DNA of 64,000 nt from Rhodosorus marinus (taxonomy: Eukaryota; Rhodophyta; Stylonematophyceae; Stylonematales; Stylonemataceae): assembly GCA_029953675.1 (NCBI GenBank), contig JAMWBK010000002.1:2852001-2916000 (forward strand), written 5' to 3'. The notes beneath the pieces are model-generated. The model did no database searches. It was given only the letters and a program-made list of their open reading frames with translations, and was not told where the DNA came from. Positions 11,369-23,027 of the stretch are shown in pieces; position 1 is the first letter of the stretch, and each line of letters starts with the position of its first letter. The position numbers and the translations under genes were made by a program.

Positions 11369-12990
11369 TTGACCCGGCTCAGGGTGGTTGTAGTTAGCCA
11401 TCCTCTACAGATTCCGACTATCTCGCGAACTGATTCTCAAGCACTCAAGCAACTAGTTCATGATCAGCACCTCGCGTATGGGAACTCAGCGCCCCCGGAG
11501 GCTCCGAATCTCAATGAAAAGGTCACGCCTCAGACACGTACTTCGGAGGAGCAACCCGTTGACACCGACAAAGGTTGGTATGAGTGTAGTTCCCAGCAGA
11601 GTTATACGGAAGCTACATTGGTTAGAGACAAATCAGAGAAATCGCGAGAGCAGGCGAAGCAAGCAAAGCAAGCATTCAAGCTGGGTCCTGGTTAACACCT
11701 TCAGCAGCACATATGCTGGGACCTCCAGTCAATGTTCAAAGGATTCAGTTCGTGACTTAGAATCGCTCGTCCTTGATACAGAGCATCTTGAGCAAGTCAA
11801 GCTCGCTCGATCTGCGGGAGCTAAGAGCTTGAAAAAACGGAAGAGGTGCAGAGAAAAGCGAGGTCACCATGCGTCCGCCGCAACCACCAAGGAGTTAAAG
11901 TCCCATGCTTCAATTTCAGCAAAAGTGGCTTCCGGCTTGTTCAATAGAGGAATAAGATCCTCTGAAATCAAGGCTGGAGCGTCCAAGAAACGAAAGTGGT
12001 CAACTTTCGATGAGGAAGCCTTCTTCACCCCGCGTGACGGGGAGAAGGCTGTTGTGCTGGAAGCTGATCAAGCAGCGTTGGTAGCCTTATCTCTGCAATC
12101 ACCAAGCTCTATTGCAGCGATCGTCTCACATTCTGAACTCTCCAGGAGAACGCAGACAAGCTAATTCTCGCGCGTGGACGGGATGAGACGCATGGAAAAC
12201 TGACGGGCGCTATGAGTGTTGAGACTGAACGGAGATTTCAAAGCAGAGCTCCGCATGGGAGCATCACTCGAACGAGACCCTTCAACATTCATGAATTAAT
12301 CGACGTCGATACCAACGCAGAACCTTTGAAACAAGATCTGAACCCTTTTTCTATTCGGAGCAAGGAGTCACTCCCACTAGACGGGTACACGGAGAATAAG
12401 GTCAAGATGCCCCATTTTCAGACATCCGGTGCTGTTGCTGAGATGCCAAGCGCAAATCCCGACTTCCTTGAGCATCAAGTCCAGCACTATGGGAGGAGCT
12501 CCACTAGTACTCCAGAATCTAAGCACTATAAGGCTACATGACAAGCCGAATGCACCAACACCCTCTGAAGCATGGATAATCCCGAGGAGAGCTTAACAGA
12601 GTCGGAACTGCCAATCCAGTGCCCATTGACGACGGCGAGAGTACTGCAAGCAGACGATTGACCGGGCTCCTGTGTAACGAGATATCTCCGTGCTGGGTGC
12701 TGCCTCTCAACAGAAGATGCGCCTCTTCAGATATAAAGTCATATTCGCACTCTGCTTGCTTCTAACAGAACATCAATACTCCAGCGTTGCTTGGCTCCAA
12801 CGCAACACGTCTCAGAGTGTTCACAGCAGATCAGACAGTTGTAAAGGGGACACTCTAGGATGGACAAGCATCATTGAGTCTCCCTTTCAAGCTCCATACA
12901 GTCCTTCTGCTTCGTTTATTCAGAGCCTAACTTCCCTGAGAAGCGAGATTCAAGACGCTGACAGAGCGCGTCCATTCGTCTGCACAAAGT
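11369..12990 (+). pseudogene. Coding-like region with frame breaks, unidentified
   Basis: A run of open segments on the plus strand has non-random composition. The frame at 11369-11690 contains HDQHLAYGNSAPPEAPNLNE and lysine-rich repeats (EQAKQAKQAFK). A plausible intron (11694 to about 11760) joins it in phase to a segment to 12164 with nuclear-localisation-like clusters (SLKKRKRCREKRG; SKKRKW) and DGEKAVVLEADQAALVALSL. Then 12212-12541 (NIHELIDVDTNAEPLKQDLN), 12536-12590 (NAPTPSEAWIIPRRA) and 12577-12762 follow in shifted frames without good splice sites between them. This fits either a multi-exon nuclear protein whose introns I cannot place, or a decaying gene. No family was recognised. 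Confidence 0.35.
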
Positions 12991-13913
12991 GAGCAAGATA
13001 TTTCCTCGTCAATACTCTGGCATTGTATACCTTACAATGCTTCGGTCCTCGAAGGGGTACGAAGAAAAACCTTTAGAAGCCATTTTAGTTTTAATTATCG
13101 AAAAACAACACTTCCCCATGATTCTATGACCCCTCACAATACTTGCACCTCTTACAGAAAAAAGGATCAAAAAGCGTTTAAAGTATGTAATACTCGAAAA
13201 TTACTTCTAAATTACTGTATTGTCTTATCGTCTCCTATTTGTAGAAATGACTTTGATTTTTATTGTCTTTGTTTTTCTGGACACGGTTGGTGGCTAGCGT
13301 GTTTTTGTCCTTGACAGTTTATCCAAATTCAAAAAGCGAATTGTAATATTGGCCAGGTGCACACGGGTTCACAAAAATTATTTTTTTATAGGAAAGGTTT
13401 CAGTGGCTCAGCTATGCCTGATTTTAAGGGTAGTTTGAGGGGTTTCAACAATTGTTTTTCTTGCTAAGACTTAACAGGGTGAGTGAGAGACTGTTGTGCA
13501 GCCTCAAGGGGAAGGAGCTTGTTGGCATGGCAGAGTAGAGGCTTGCTCATTTTTTGTTTTGTAGGTGGAAGTGGAGGAGGAATTGAATTGTCCTGTTCTT
13601 AATTTAGACTGGTTTGCGTGGTATCAAGATTGCTGCGCTGCTGAGGAAATACGGCATCCGAATGGTGGGAAGGGCCTCTCGCAGCTGAGGAACGGTTCAT
13701 GAAGTTTGTGGCTGCTTCGTGAAGAGGAAACTCTGTTATTCGTATCTAGTCGGGTATGTTTGCATGAAATTCACACAGATTCTCAGGTTTCAAGCTGTCG
13801 CGGGAGCATCGCGTTCTGGATACTGGAAAATTCAATTTGCTAGTCTGTTCATGAATGTCACTTTCGCTGAAGTTCCAGGAAGCAAAAAATCTAGGGTGGC
13901 CACTCTGCTGCGC
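12991..13913. other. Intergenic, kinase upstream region
   Basis: T/G-rich, no credible coding frame. Contains oligo-T runs and the presumed promoter and 5' leader of the kinase gene that starts at 13980. Confidence 0.5.
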
Positions 13914-13914
13914 T

Positions 13915-13920
13915 TATAAA
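13915..13920 (+). promoter_or_regulatory. TATA-like box upstream of the kinase gene
   Basis: TATAAA lies 60 bp upstream of the kinase ATG at 13980, at a workable distance for a short 5' leader. It is the only clean TATA element next to a well-supported start in this part of the window. Assignment rests on position and consensus only. Confidence 0.4.
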
Positions 13921-13979
13921 AGGATCTGAAGAAGATTTGCGCGTTGTTTCTTGTCCGTATTTTGTAGTAGGAGGTCAAG

Positions 13980-16830
13980 ATGTCTGCAGCGGAGGCAGCA
14001 GAACCGGGACCCAGTGAAATGGCGCCCCAGAGCGAGGAAGACAGAGCATCTAGAGCTTCAAGCGTCGGACAGTTTGATGACCAATCGGTTAGGGAATCAA
14101 CAACTGGTCGACCGTCCATCGATTCGAGGGCTTCGCGGTCTTCCAAATCCAAGGGATCAATTCGTTTCAGTGATGCAGTGTCTTTCCCGTCAAGAACAGA
14201 CTCCAATGTTACCGGCACACAATCTGAGTTCTCACAAGGGGACGACGTCCGGAGCTTTGGTGCTCAATCTTCCAGATTCAGTGGCCAGTCGGAAACGTCA
14301 AGCAGAAACTCAATTCGATCAGCTGCGCAGTTCACTAACGCGGAGGGCGTAAGCGTTGATCTTGCTGGAAGAGGACTCGCTGGAATGAGTGTAGGGGGAA
14401 CGGAGGTAGTTAACGTCCCCTCCTTGGCACTCAAACCCGAGAGGCCGAGTGGTCTACTTTCGGTACATAGCAGTAGATATGAGGCAATGAGGGGTCGTGA
14501 GCCCGCACCTCGGAAGGATCCCCTTACCACAAAGCCGCAAACGTCTCCTGGTCTGAAGAAAGGGGGTTCACGTTCTTATAGTGGCCCACCTGGTCGTATG
14601 TCAAGGCACTCGACTCGAGATACGACGACAATGAATAGAACTTCAGGAACTGGCGCAAATGCGCGGAACAGCTCAAGGAGATTCTTGGACGACGATGAGA
14701 GCTGCCGCGATTCTTTCGGATCCTCGAGGAATAGCGAAGCAAGAACCTCATCCAGAACATCTCGTATGAGCCTCAGAGGACGCGCGTCTTCGCTGTGGAA
14801 GTCTCAAGACTCGTTTAAGGAAGGAAGAGAAGTGAGTGAAAGCAGTGTATTTGGAGAAAATGCTACCGTGCACACGTTGGGGAAGAAGACTGTCCTGGAA
14901 AAGCTGGACCCTGAAGATATTCAGCTTGACTTGTACATCAACGACCTCGAGTTCACGAATGGTAATCTCGCCGTGGACGAGGAAACGATTAATTCTGATC
15001 TGTTCTACAAGTATGAACTGGTTAGTGAGCACCAGAGACTGCTGTTGGTAAAATGGCTGGTCGCAACGCACGATGATGAGGAGCTCCGTGCGCTTTCGGC
15101 TGAGCTCGGCGATCTCCTGGAAGCAGCTCCAAAGGCTGAGAAGACCATGGGGACCATTGATGAAGAGCAGACAAAGGATGTTGCAGCATATATAGAAGAA
15201 ACCGACAAAACGCTGAGAAGCGAGAAGCACAAAGAACTTGAGGCTGTGTATGAGCAACGCCTCAGGTCCGTCGTAGAGGCGATTGTGATGAAAGCCCACA
15301 TTTCTGCTGAGCAAGACTTCCTGACCACGCAAGTGAAGGACGACAAGGTAGGTTGCGGGCTTCTTGCATTAACGATCTATCGAACCCTGCCTTCATTGAG
15401 TACAAGCTCACAGCCGAGGCAAACCTTCCTGTTCTGCAGGGCAAGAATCTTCTCGATGTTAATTTGGAGAACATGCACTTTGTGAGTGACCAGCCACCCC
15501 CGCTTTAGGCCTTTCTGTTTCTTCTTTCGCCAAAGATGCTAACTCGCATCCGTGCGTTTACTTGCAGCGTTTCTATGATACGTATGAGACCACAATCGAG
15601 ATTGGAGAAGGCCACCTTTCGAAGATATATCTCTGTAATGTGAAGAACAAGCCAGAAGATCTGTTTGCTGTTAAGGTAGTGAGCAAAAAGAGTCTCTCGA
15701 AGAGTAGATTGAAGTACTTGAAGAACGAGTGCAATCTCTCGCAACGACTTCTACACCCATGCTTGGTGAAAACGTGAGCGAGCCCTTTCGTCTGTACTTG
15801 AAAGGGTGGATAGATTTTCGGAAGCTGATTCCTCCGTCTCTTGTTTTCATTAGGTATGACGTGTATGACCACTGGGACTTTTCTTTCATCGTCATGGAGT
15901 ATGTCTCGGGTGGCTCGCTCTTGGATGTTTTGAGGCGAGTGAAATACTTGGATGAGGAGGTTCGTTTTCTACGACAGGTCATCGAATGAGAGGATGCATA
16001 GCGTATCAGGAACACTTACTTTTATTCACTTTTATTCTGTGTACAGGATGCGAAAAAGGTTATGTTCGAAATCCTCCGTGCGGTGGCGTTCCTACACGCC
16101 GAGAAGATTGTTCACCGGGACTTGAAGTTCGACAACATTTTATGCACTCAGTCGGAGTTTCCGTTCTCCATCAAAGTGGCGGATTTTGGTCTAGCGCAAG
16201 TAGTCCGTAAGTTGTCACCGACGTTTCGCGCCTGGATCAAGCACATTGTTACATAGTTTAGGTGTTGCCTTATGGTCATGCACTTAAGTCGCTACATTCT
16301 TACCATCTACAGAGCAGAAGACGATAGCCAACACTCGAGTGCCGCGAACAGATGACAAAGAGGCTTACCAAGTTGTAAAGGAGAACCAGGATAGGGAGAA
16401 GGGGGTTGTGCCAGAGGCTCCCATAGATGAACAGAAAACAGATGCCGAAGGGAAGGAGGTTGATGAGCCGGATAGTGTAGAGGAAGAGAGGGAGGCCTTG
16501 TCCTCAGCTGTGGGTACTCCCTCGTATGCGGCACCAGAGCTATTGCGGGGGAACAATTATAGCTTTCCTGTAGATGTATGGTCATGCGGAGTAATGTTGT
16601 ATGGTATTTTGTCCGGTTCACGTCCGTTCTCGGGGAGTGATGCTGACCAAGTGCTCGCAAGCATACAAAGAACCGGGCTTCAGTTTCCGAAGACGGAGTG
16701 GGGCTTCATATCCGATCAAGCGCGATCTTTGTGCAGGGCAATGCTGGAAGTTAACCCGAAATATCGTGTGTCAGCCGAGGAAGCCATGCGTCACACGTGG
16801 TTCACATCAATGAGCTCTTCACAGAGGTAG
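13980..16830 (+). CDS. CAMK-like Ser/Thr protein kinase with a Ser-rich N-terminus and enlarged activation segment
   Basis: Six exons (13980-15347, 15440-15481, 15568-15773, 15854-15959, 16047-16206, 16313-16830) with consistent phases give 799 residues. Residues 1-300 are Ser/Arg-rich and probably disordered; about 300-460 are acidic and helical (LDPEDIQLDLYINDLEFTN onward). The kinase domain starts near 475: glycine loop GEGHLSKIY, AVKVVSKK with the ATP lysine near 506, the hinge VMEYVSGGSLLD, HRDLKFDN (catalytic Asp near 599), DFG near 620, and the CAMK-like GTPSYAAPELL near 700. About 80 residues separate DFG from APE, against 20-30 usually; the extra part is Glu/Lys/Asp-rich and is mainly encoded by the start of exon 6. 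All catalytic residues are present, so it should be active. Substrate unknown. Confidence 0.92.
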
Positions 16831-17918
16831 TAAGAATATCATCGCCGCAAGGCTCTAGCCCGTTTGCGATTTTGTGCTTTCGCCGGCTTAGTTCAGTGCC
16901 CTACGATTTTGCCTGGAGCTGATTGAAGTCATAGAAAGAGCTCTTCGTTGGTGACTTGAGCTATTCGGCGAACACTTTATTGTATTCCTGCAAGCTCAGT
17001 AAACGGCTCGACTAACGCAACTAAACCACAAACAGAGGAGATGAGGTCTCTGGGAAATTTCTTCTTGCAAAATACCCTACACTGGAATAGTCGATCACAC
17101 GTAGGGGCGTACCAAAGCTTGAATCCTCTTGACCAGTGGATATAATTGAATGAATTTGTTTAGTCGGAGACTGAAAGAAAAAAAAGCGAGGATAAAAAAA
17201 GACTACGCGTGGCGAAGATCGCGTGCATCCAACATGAATGCGTTCGGATGCCAAAGCAAAAAACTTAAACGGGTTAAGAACGAGGAGAGACGGTCAGGGC
17301 ATATATTAGGGTTGTCCCATCCGTAGGCAATTTGAATTAATTGCTCATATTACCGGTATATGCGAAAACACCCCCAATTTCGAGGATTTTTGTGGTAATT
17401 ACCGGTAATTACCGGTAGTTAACGGTAATTAGCGGTAATATCGGTAATTGGCAGTACTTCTTTTCACAGTGGTCTCCAACGACCGCTGTGCCCCAATCCC
17501 TCCGATTCTAAATTTTTTGTTACGGCATCGCCCACTTCAGGAAATATTTATTGACGAGAGAAGGATCCCGCATACCTGTGGGGACTGGAACTCGAACTCC
17601 CCCATTTCAGTCTAGTAGGTCTAGGCGCGAGATTTCTCACAATGAAGGTGACGGTTAGAAGCCCCCATGCTTCTAGTCTATGGTGCTGTTCACCGGGGAG
17701 CGCGACTCCCCATATTTTACTGAAATCCCGGCTTTTGTGCTTCGAGATATTCCGTTCTACCGGGTGCAGAACAGGATAGTACAGGCCTGAACGTACGTCC
17801 GAAGAAATACTCAACGCGCTACTGAAAAGTGCGCGCCCGCAGTGGTTCTTCTATCAAGAATCTTGACCAATCTCGAACAAGACAGTCAACGTCGCTTACA
17901 AAATCACAGAGGCAGTTT
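16831..17918. other. Intergenic with a short degenerate repeat
   Basis: 3' flanks of two convergent genes (kinase on plus, O-mannosyltransferase on minus). It holds the ACCGGTAATT repeat listed separately and no credible coding frame. The stretch near 17560-17650 superficially resembles a tRNA T-arm but has no cloverleaf. Confidence 0.5.
17394..17450. repeat. Degenerate tandem repeat of an ACCGGTAATT-type unit
   Basis: About five to six imperfect 10-nt units (ggtaattacc, ggtaattacc, ggtagttaac, ggtaattagc, ggtaatatc, ggtaattggc). The unit is close to its own reverse complement, so the array can form hairpins. It lies between two convergent gene ends. Confidence 0.75.
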
Positions 17919-19791
17919 CTAGTCCCACCCACGAAGCCATCTCCGAGTTTCGTGCTGCTCACCAGTTAGTGTCAGGAAGTACACCCACGGTGCCCAATAA
18001 ACGTAGGCAGCTACTATGGTTCCGATAATCTGTGGTAGGCCGAAACGTCGTCAAGTTCAACAGGTGGGAATGGTTTATAAAACTTCAACCCGAGCTGCTT
18101 GTATTATGGGGGACTATACCGTAAGCGCCAGTAACCAGTGCAGCTGTTTCGGCGCAGTGTTCACAAGCAAACCAATGCAAATCTCTGCAAAGTATAGACC
18201 GGGCAGGTAGTGGTACGCAAACGAGGACCGATCGACCAGTATATAAGGGAGCAAGTTTGATAGCCAAGAAAAGAAGCAGAACGCGCCAGTGTAGACATAC
18301 TGAAAGACATCAGACGCACCAGGAAAAGATGACGGTGAGGGTAATTCGTCTCGAACATTAGACCAAAATCTCGGGGTCTGCTGATGTCTTCATGCCAGCT
18401 TACCTCCGCATATGCTTGTCGCCTGTTCGAGAAGAATTTCATGTCGCGATGGCGTGCTAGCAAAGAAGCCGTCACGAGGAAGATGATAATGGCTAAGAGC
18501 GCTGTCCAAGTTACCGCAGGGTTCGAAAAGAGGTACACAACCCGGTAGGGCCTGCCTGGTAGTTGCTCGTCGTATTCTCTGATGAAAAGGACTCCTCGCA
18601 TGTTCAGAATCCACTGATACCATACCGACGACCAATGGTGCGTGTTCAATATTCCCTTGTTGGAGACGAACATGCGCCAGTTCAAGTACCCAAAGTTTTT
18701 CAGGAAGCTCGGCGGCTTCAATGTCGCATCATAGCCCTGGTTGCCAAGAAGGAGATGCCGGAATCCCGTTTCCATAAAGTTGTCCCCTGGACCCGAGTTG
18801 ATCAGGATCTTGAAGTGAACATAAAATGAAAGGGCGTAGATGGACAAGCCGGAAACCAAGGCGAACACGCACTCAAGGAGGGTCAACGGTTCTTCGAGAA
18901 AGTAGAGACCGAAAAAGGAGATTATCGCGATGACCCCGGGAAAAGCCAATGAGGTCCACTTGATGCCTAAGGCGCATCCGGATACAAAGCCCGTTATGAA
19001 CAGCCAGAGCCACCTCCTTGCTGTGTTCGGTTTTGTCGTCCGCCAGAGTACTAACGCGCAGTGCATTGACAAAGTGCAGAAGAACATCAACTGAAGAAGA
19101 AAACAAGTCAAACGAGAACTTAGTCTCCACCCCGTCGCTTAGATTCAGAACGCACTGCGGGGTTCACGAAAAAGCATACCTGGGAGTCAAGTAGGATCAG
19201 CCTTGATTCCACCACGAGCAGATTATCCAGTGCTACGCAGAACGCCGGAACCAATGCAGCGGGCGGTACAAAGTTGAGCATTCTGCAGGTTCTGTAGGCT
19301 ACGAGCGGGACGAAGGAACCGAGTACGGCCGAAAGTTCCCTCATCGGGAAGAACAGGGTATCTTCATAAAGTTTGCCAATTTGATCATACATGAAGCCAT
19401 CCACTGCCTCGTACCCCGTGAACAGGCCCCAAGCCGTGAGGATCAGCTTCCCAAGCGGAGGATGGATATCGAAGTAGTATTTTCTCTGAATCGTCCAATT
19501 TACGAACTTTCCAAAATGAAATTCATCAAATACCACCTTTTTCGGATACCCAAGCCTATACATCCTGGCAACGAAGGCCACCAACACCACCAGGCACTCC
19601 AGGTAGAAATCTAGCGGCAACCGCTCAAAGACGGACGGCATGTACGCAACCTTCCCCTCATTGTTCCCGATCTTACTCTTTGCATCACGTGTTTTATCAT
19701 CCTCAGAATCCGCAACCAGTACCGCAGGCCGAGCTCCAACTCCACGACGCTGCCGAATTCCAGAACTACTCTCAGAAATAGATGACGACAT
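17919..19791 (-). CDS. Protein O-mannosyltransferase (GT39/PMT family) lacking MIR domains
   Basis: Transfers mannose from dolichol-phosphate-mannose to Ser/Thr of secretory proteins in the ER. Four exons (19180-19791, 18404-19090, 18120-18299, 17919-18029) give 529 residues with all phases consistent. The N-terminal half shows the catalytic lumenal loop with VVFDEFHFGKFV (the conserved Asp-Glu pair) and YYFDIHPPLGKLIL, followed by multiple membrane helices. SLAFPG, SGPGDNFM and LLLGNQGYD follow. The sequence then goes almost directly to THHWSSVWYQWILNMRGVLFI and the C-terminal helices (YILVDRSSFAYHYLPGLYFA). Ordinary eukaryotic PMTs (about 750-820 residues) have three MIR repeats in this lumenal loop; none are present here. 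The N-terminal 50 residues are polar and cytosolic. Confidence 0.93.
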
Positions 19792-20725
19792 GACCCCGAA
19801 CCCACCCTACCTTCTCAAAAACAACCCTCCCCAAAAACCCCCACCCTAAAACCTTTCACCAAGGGCCTCAACCAAAAGGAAATTCCAGTCACTATAAAGA
19901 GTAATCTGATTCTAGATCTTCTTCCATTCCAATTGAATTGTCCTTCTTCAACAATCCAATTCCACTATCGACACCATCTTCCCTCTCATCGTCCACCCGC
20001 CCGAAATCCTATGCGGTGCCTCCCCAAAAAGCCGCTCAGCGTCACTTCCACATCCAACAATAGTACGAACATAACCCCCTCCTAAGCTTTATCAGTATTG
20101 AAGTATTTGTTGTTTTTTATTAGCACATTTTGAAGTATTCTGATTACTGAAAAGAAGATAGGGGGGTAAAGGATTTGCATTAGTTGAGATTCTGGTTGGC
20201 TTGATTGCTTATCAGACTTGGCTTTTTGGACAACGCAATCGAAGGAGAAGAGAGAGAGAGAGAGAGAGATAGGTAGAGATGGACATCGACTGTTCTATTT
20301 AATAGATCGATCACCTCCTTTCCTGATCGCCTTGTGGAGGATTATCCCCTCTACCTGATCGAGGATGAAAACCTGGATTGGATGGATTGAGATATGGTTT
20401 GGGAGGATTGCTTGTGGATCTGGATACCCCCCGCTTGTGCTTTGGGGTAGAGATAAGTCCCTTCTAGTTTACGGAGGACGTGACTAGAGTTCAACGCTTG
20501 GAGTTGGCGGACGAGACATTGTGACATCTTCGTTATTTAATTGTGCGAATCCATTCCAAAAACCTTTCCAGACATATTGATCGGGATGTACGTTTCTGGC
20601 CTGGTAGTTTGCCGGGTTGTCCGCAGTAAGAAACTGTGGGGATTGTGATCCAGTACAGCGTTCCTCGTGTGCTTCTCGGGAAGCATCAGCTTGATCGCCG
20701 ATATCGTCTGCTGTGACAGAATCTT
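19792..20725. other. Intergenic, with a GA microsatellite
   Basis: Promoter side of the O-mannosyltransferase gene (C-rich leader at 19800-19860) and 3' side of the GET2-like gene. Contains an (AG)n tract at 20249-20269. No credible coding frame outside the neighbouring exons. Confidence 0.5.
20249..20269. repeat. (AG)n microsatellite
   Basis: About ten uninterrupted AG dinucleotides in an intergenic region. Confidence 0.9.
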
Positions 20726-21704
20726 CTATGCAGTGTCCAGCGCATTTCCAAGTACCTCTTGAGTAACAATCTTGCGTTTCATGATGAGCACTGAAGTCAC
20801 GAATTGTCGCCAAGATACCCACGATTTCATCCGAGTAGGTAGGTAGCATAATACGATTTCAATCTCAGAAGGAGGAAGAAACAGAAGAAGTAGACCACTC
20901 CGTCTCTATACAGAGCTGAGACCTCCTTTTTGAGGGCGAATAGGAAAGCTATTTTACCCTGAGCTTGGACAAGAAGCCAGAGCGAAACCACGTTTGGTGT
21001 GTAGATGACGAACTCCACAGCAGCAAATGCCTGTACGGCAGACATCTGCGAAGACGCATGGTGAGAGACAGTTAGCAAACTGCTCCATATTGAAAACTCC
21101 GGAACATGGGACTTTCGGTCGCACTACTCACAGTCTTAGCACCCTCGAAAAGCTCCGCGGAGAAAATGAGCCCCACCGACGTTATCAAGAGTACCACAAG
21201 CCTGAGGTACGTAGGAGCTCTTGGAAGCCGGGCTCGCTGCTGGTTGATCTCGAGAGTCCGTGCACTGGTCTCAGGAGCTGAACTTGGGTCTTGTACTTGG
21301 CCGAACGCGCTGGGACCGATCTGCGACGGGAACCCAGGACCGCGAAAGTCCCCTATCTGACCGGGAAAACCGGTGCCGCGTCTTCTGAGAGGCATCGGAG
21401 TACTCTCCTGCCTGCTGGCTGAGCCAGAAGGACGAGCCAGAACCTCATCAGCCTGACCAGTTCGCATGGAACCATAACCTTCCAGGGGAAACGCGAAAGG
21501 CCCGGTCTGTGCCGCGACTCTTGGCGTTTCCATAGCTACAACCCCAGGTTCGGTGGCCAAGCCATTATTTATCCCCGAGATCTGATCCGCACCATCTGAT
21601 TCCCGCGAAATGTTCTCTGCCGCTCCAGTCGCGACAGCCATCCTATCTTTCTGCTTCGCGAGGATTTTTCTCCGCCTCTCCGCAGCCCGATCAGCGGTGC
21701 TCAT
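20726..21704 (-). CDS. GET2/CAML-like tail-anchored-protein receptor (candidate)
   Basis: GET2/CAML proteins are ER receptors that, with GET1/WRB, accept tail-anchored proteins from the GET3 ATPase. The evidence is the N-terminal signature: after MSTADRAAERRR comes KILAKQKDRMAVATGAA, the short basic helix that binds GET3, followed by a long disordered region (about 130 residues, Gly/Pro/Arg-rich) and membrane helices near the C-terminus (LRLVVLLITSVGLIFSAELF; then AAVEFVIYTPNVVSLWLLVQ). Exons: 21132-21704 and 20958-21045, then a third exon 20726-20790 that fits by phase (ends KRKIVTQEVLGNALDTA). The reading frame also stays open through intron 2, so the C-terminus is less certain. In-frame Met codons upstream to 21935 could extend the N-terminus. 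These proteins diverge fast, so the call rests on motif plus architecture. Confidence 0.62.
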
Positions 21705-23027
21705 GGTTCCGACTCTTGGTTCTTGATCTGATAAACTCAAACCTCGCCCTCTCCCCCTAAACGATGAAAGCAGCGCTTTCCCCTGTAGTTCCTTGTTCAA
21801 TGTGATCCCTCTTCTCAAAATTCTGGCATCTCTAAACAAGCTGCAACTCCTATCAAGAGAGCAACCTTCGTGAGCAACAGACGATGGAGCTCGCGTTGGG
21901 ATCGTTGGGGACGCCATATCTGTGACTGTTTTCATGAGATGCTTCTACGTGTACTTTTGATGCCAAGAAGGACTCTGTCTTACTTGATCAGCTCAGTGTG
22001 GTCTGGAGGATATGCGAAGGTGCATCTTGTCCGTACGCTTGCAACGAACCGCAGGACGTTCATGTTTGGCCCACAACGCGAGGCACAGTTCCAAGACCGT
22101 CACAGAGCTGACTGAGTAAAACGGGCTACTAAAGCTAAGTGAGGACAGCACTCTGCATTCAAGAAACCAAAAAAACCGGTATTCGGTGACAACGGCAGAG
22201 CAACCACCTCTTGTAGTCAACTGGTTCGAACCCGTTTAACAGCACCGCAATAGGACGGAAAATCTGCAGTCTAGTTTTCACAGAGTTTGTACGGATGGAA
22301 GTGCTCATGTTTTTCTTCTTCTTCGGCCGTGTCCTTTATGATCCATACATATAGAATCTCAACGCTGAGCCTCGCACAAAGTGAGTTCCATCCCCAACTC
22401 GCCAAGCGCCCTTCAAAGGACTCTTCGGAACGGCCACCAAAACCGTAGGTCTGAGAGATTCAGGCCCATGCTGACTGCAGAGGAGGCCACAGTGCCCAGA
22501 TTATAAAGTCGTAGATCCTCCAATCATCAATTCCACCCTTTCGTCGCCCAGCTTCTCAAGTGACTACACCCTTCCCACCGATACAAGTACTGACAACATG
22601 CTTCTCCAGGCTAAAATAGGTGCAAAAAATTCTATATCTAAGACCTGTAAGCATAGAATCGCTAGATCTGGTATTGAACATCAACCACGTCGGCTTTAAG
22701 TAGCCGCCGGTGCTAGATTTAAATAAAACGTTCTAAAATATCCAAATCAGGTATTTGTTTTTTAGATTTGAAGATGTATTCTTCAAAATTCAACAATAAA
22801 TCTTTAATCTAGATTGAACAATTCTAGATATGAGATTAGCTCATTGCCACAACGAACTGGATCATTAGCCGATCGGGAGGGAAGTTGGGGAAGGTGTGGT
22901 TCGACATGTAGAAGCAGTTACGAACTAGTTGAGGACTGTCAAGGGTACTTAGGGTTCCCATTTTTTAACTTTTATCTGAGTATTTTCAGAGAGGAAGGTC
23001 ATTCATTTTGTTTGAAGAGGAACAAAC
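21705..23027. other. Intergenic, AT-rich core
   Basis: Between the GET2-like gene and the mS23-like gene. An AT-rich part (22600-22850) carries imperfect repeats of an ATTCTAGAT-like word. The frame on the minus strand to 21935 may be 5' leader or an N-terminal extension of the GET2-like gene. A ggttcgaaccc word near 22223 is not part of a tRNA. Confidence 0.45.

Noticed and set aside
17575-17655. tRNA-like T-arm words (ggactggaactcgaactcc) on either strand
   Set aside because: No matching acceptor, D or anticodon stems could be paired in the flanking 75 bases.
22205-22235. ggttcgaaccc word resembling a tRNA T-loop
   Set aside because: The T-stem mispairs and no cloverleaf can be drawn upstream.
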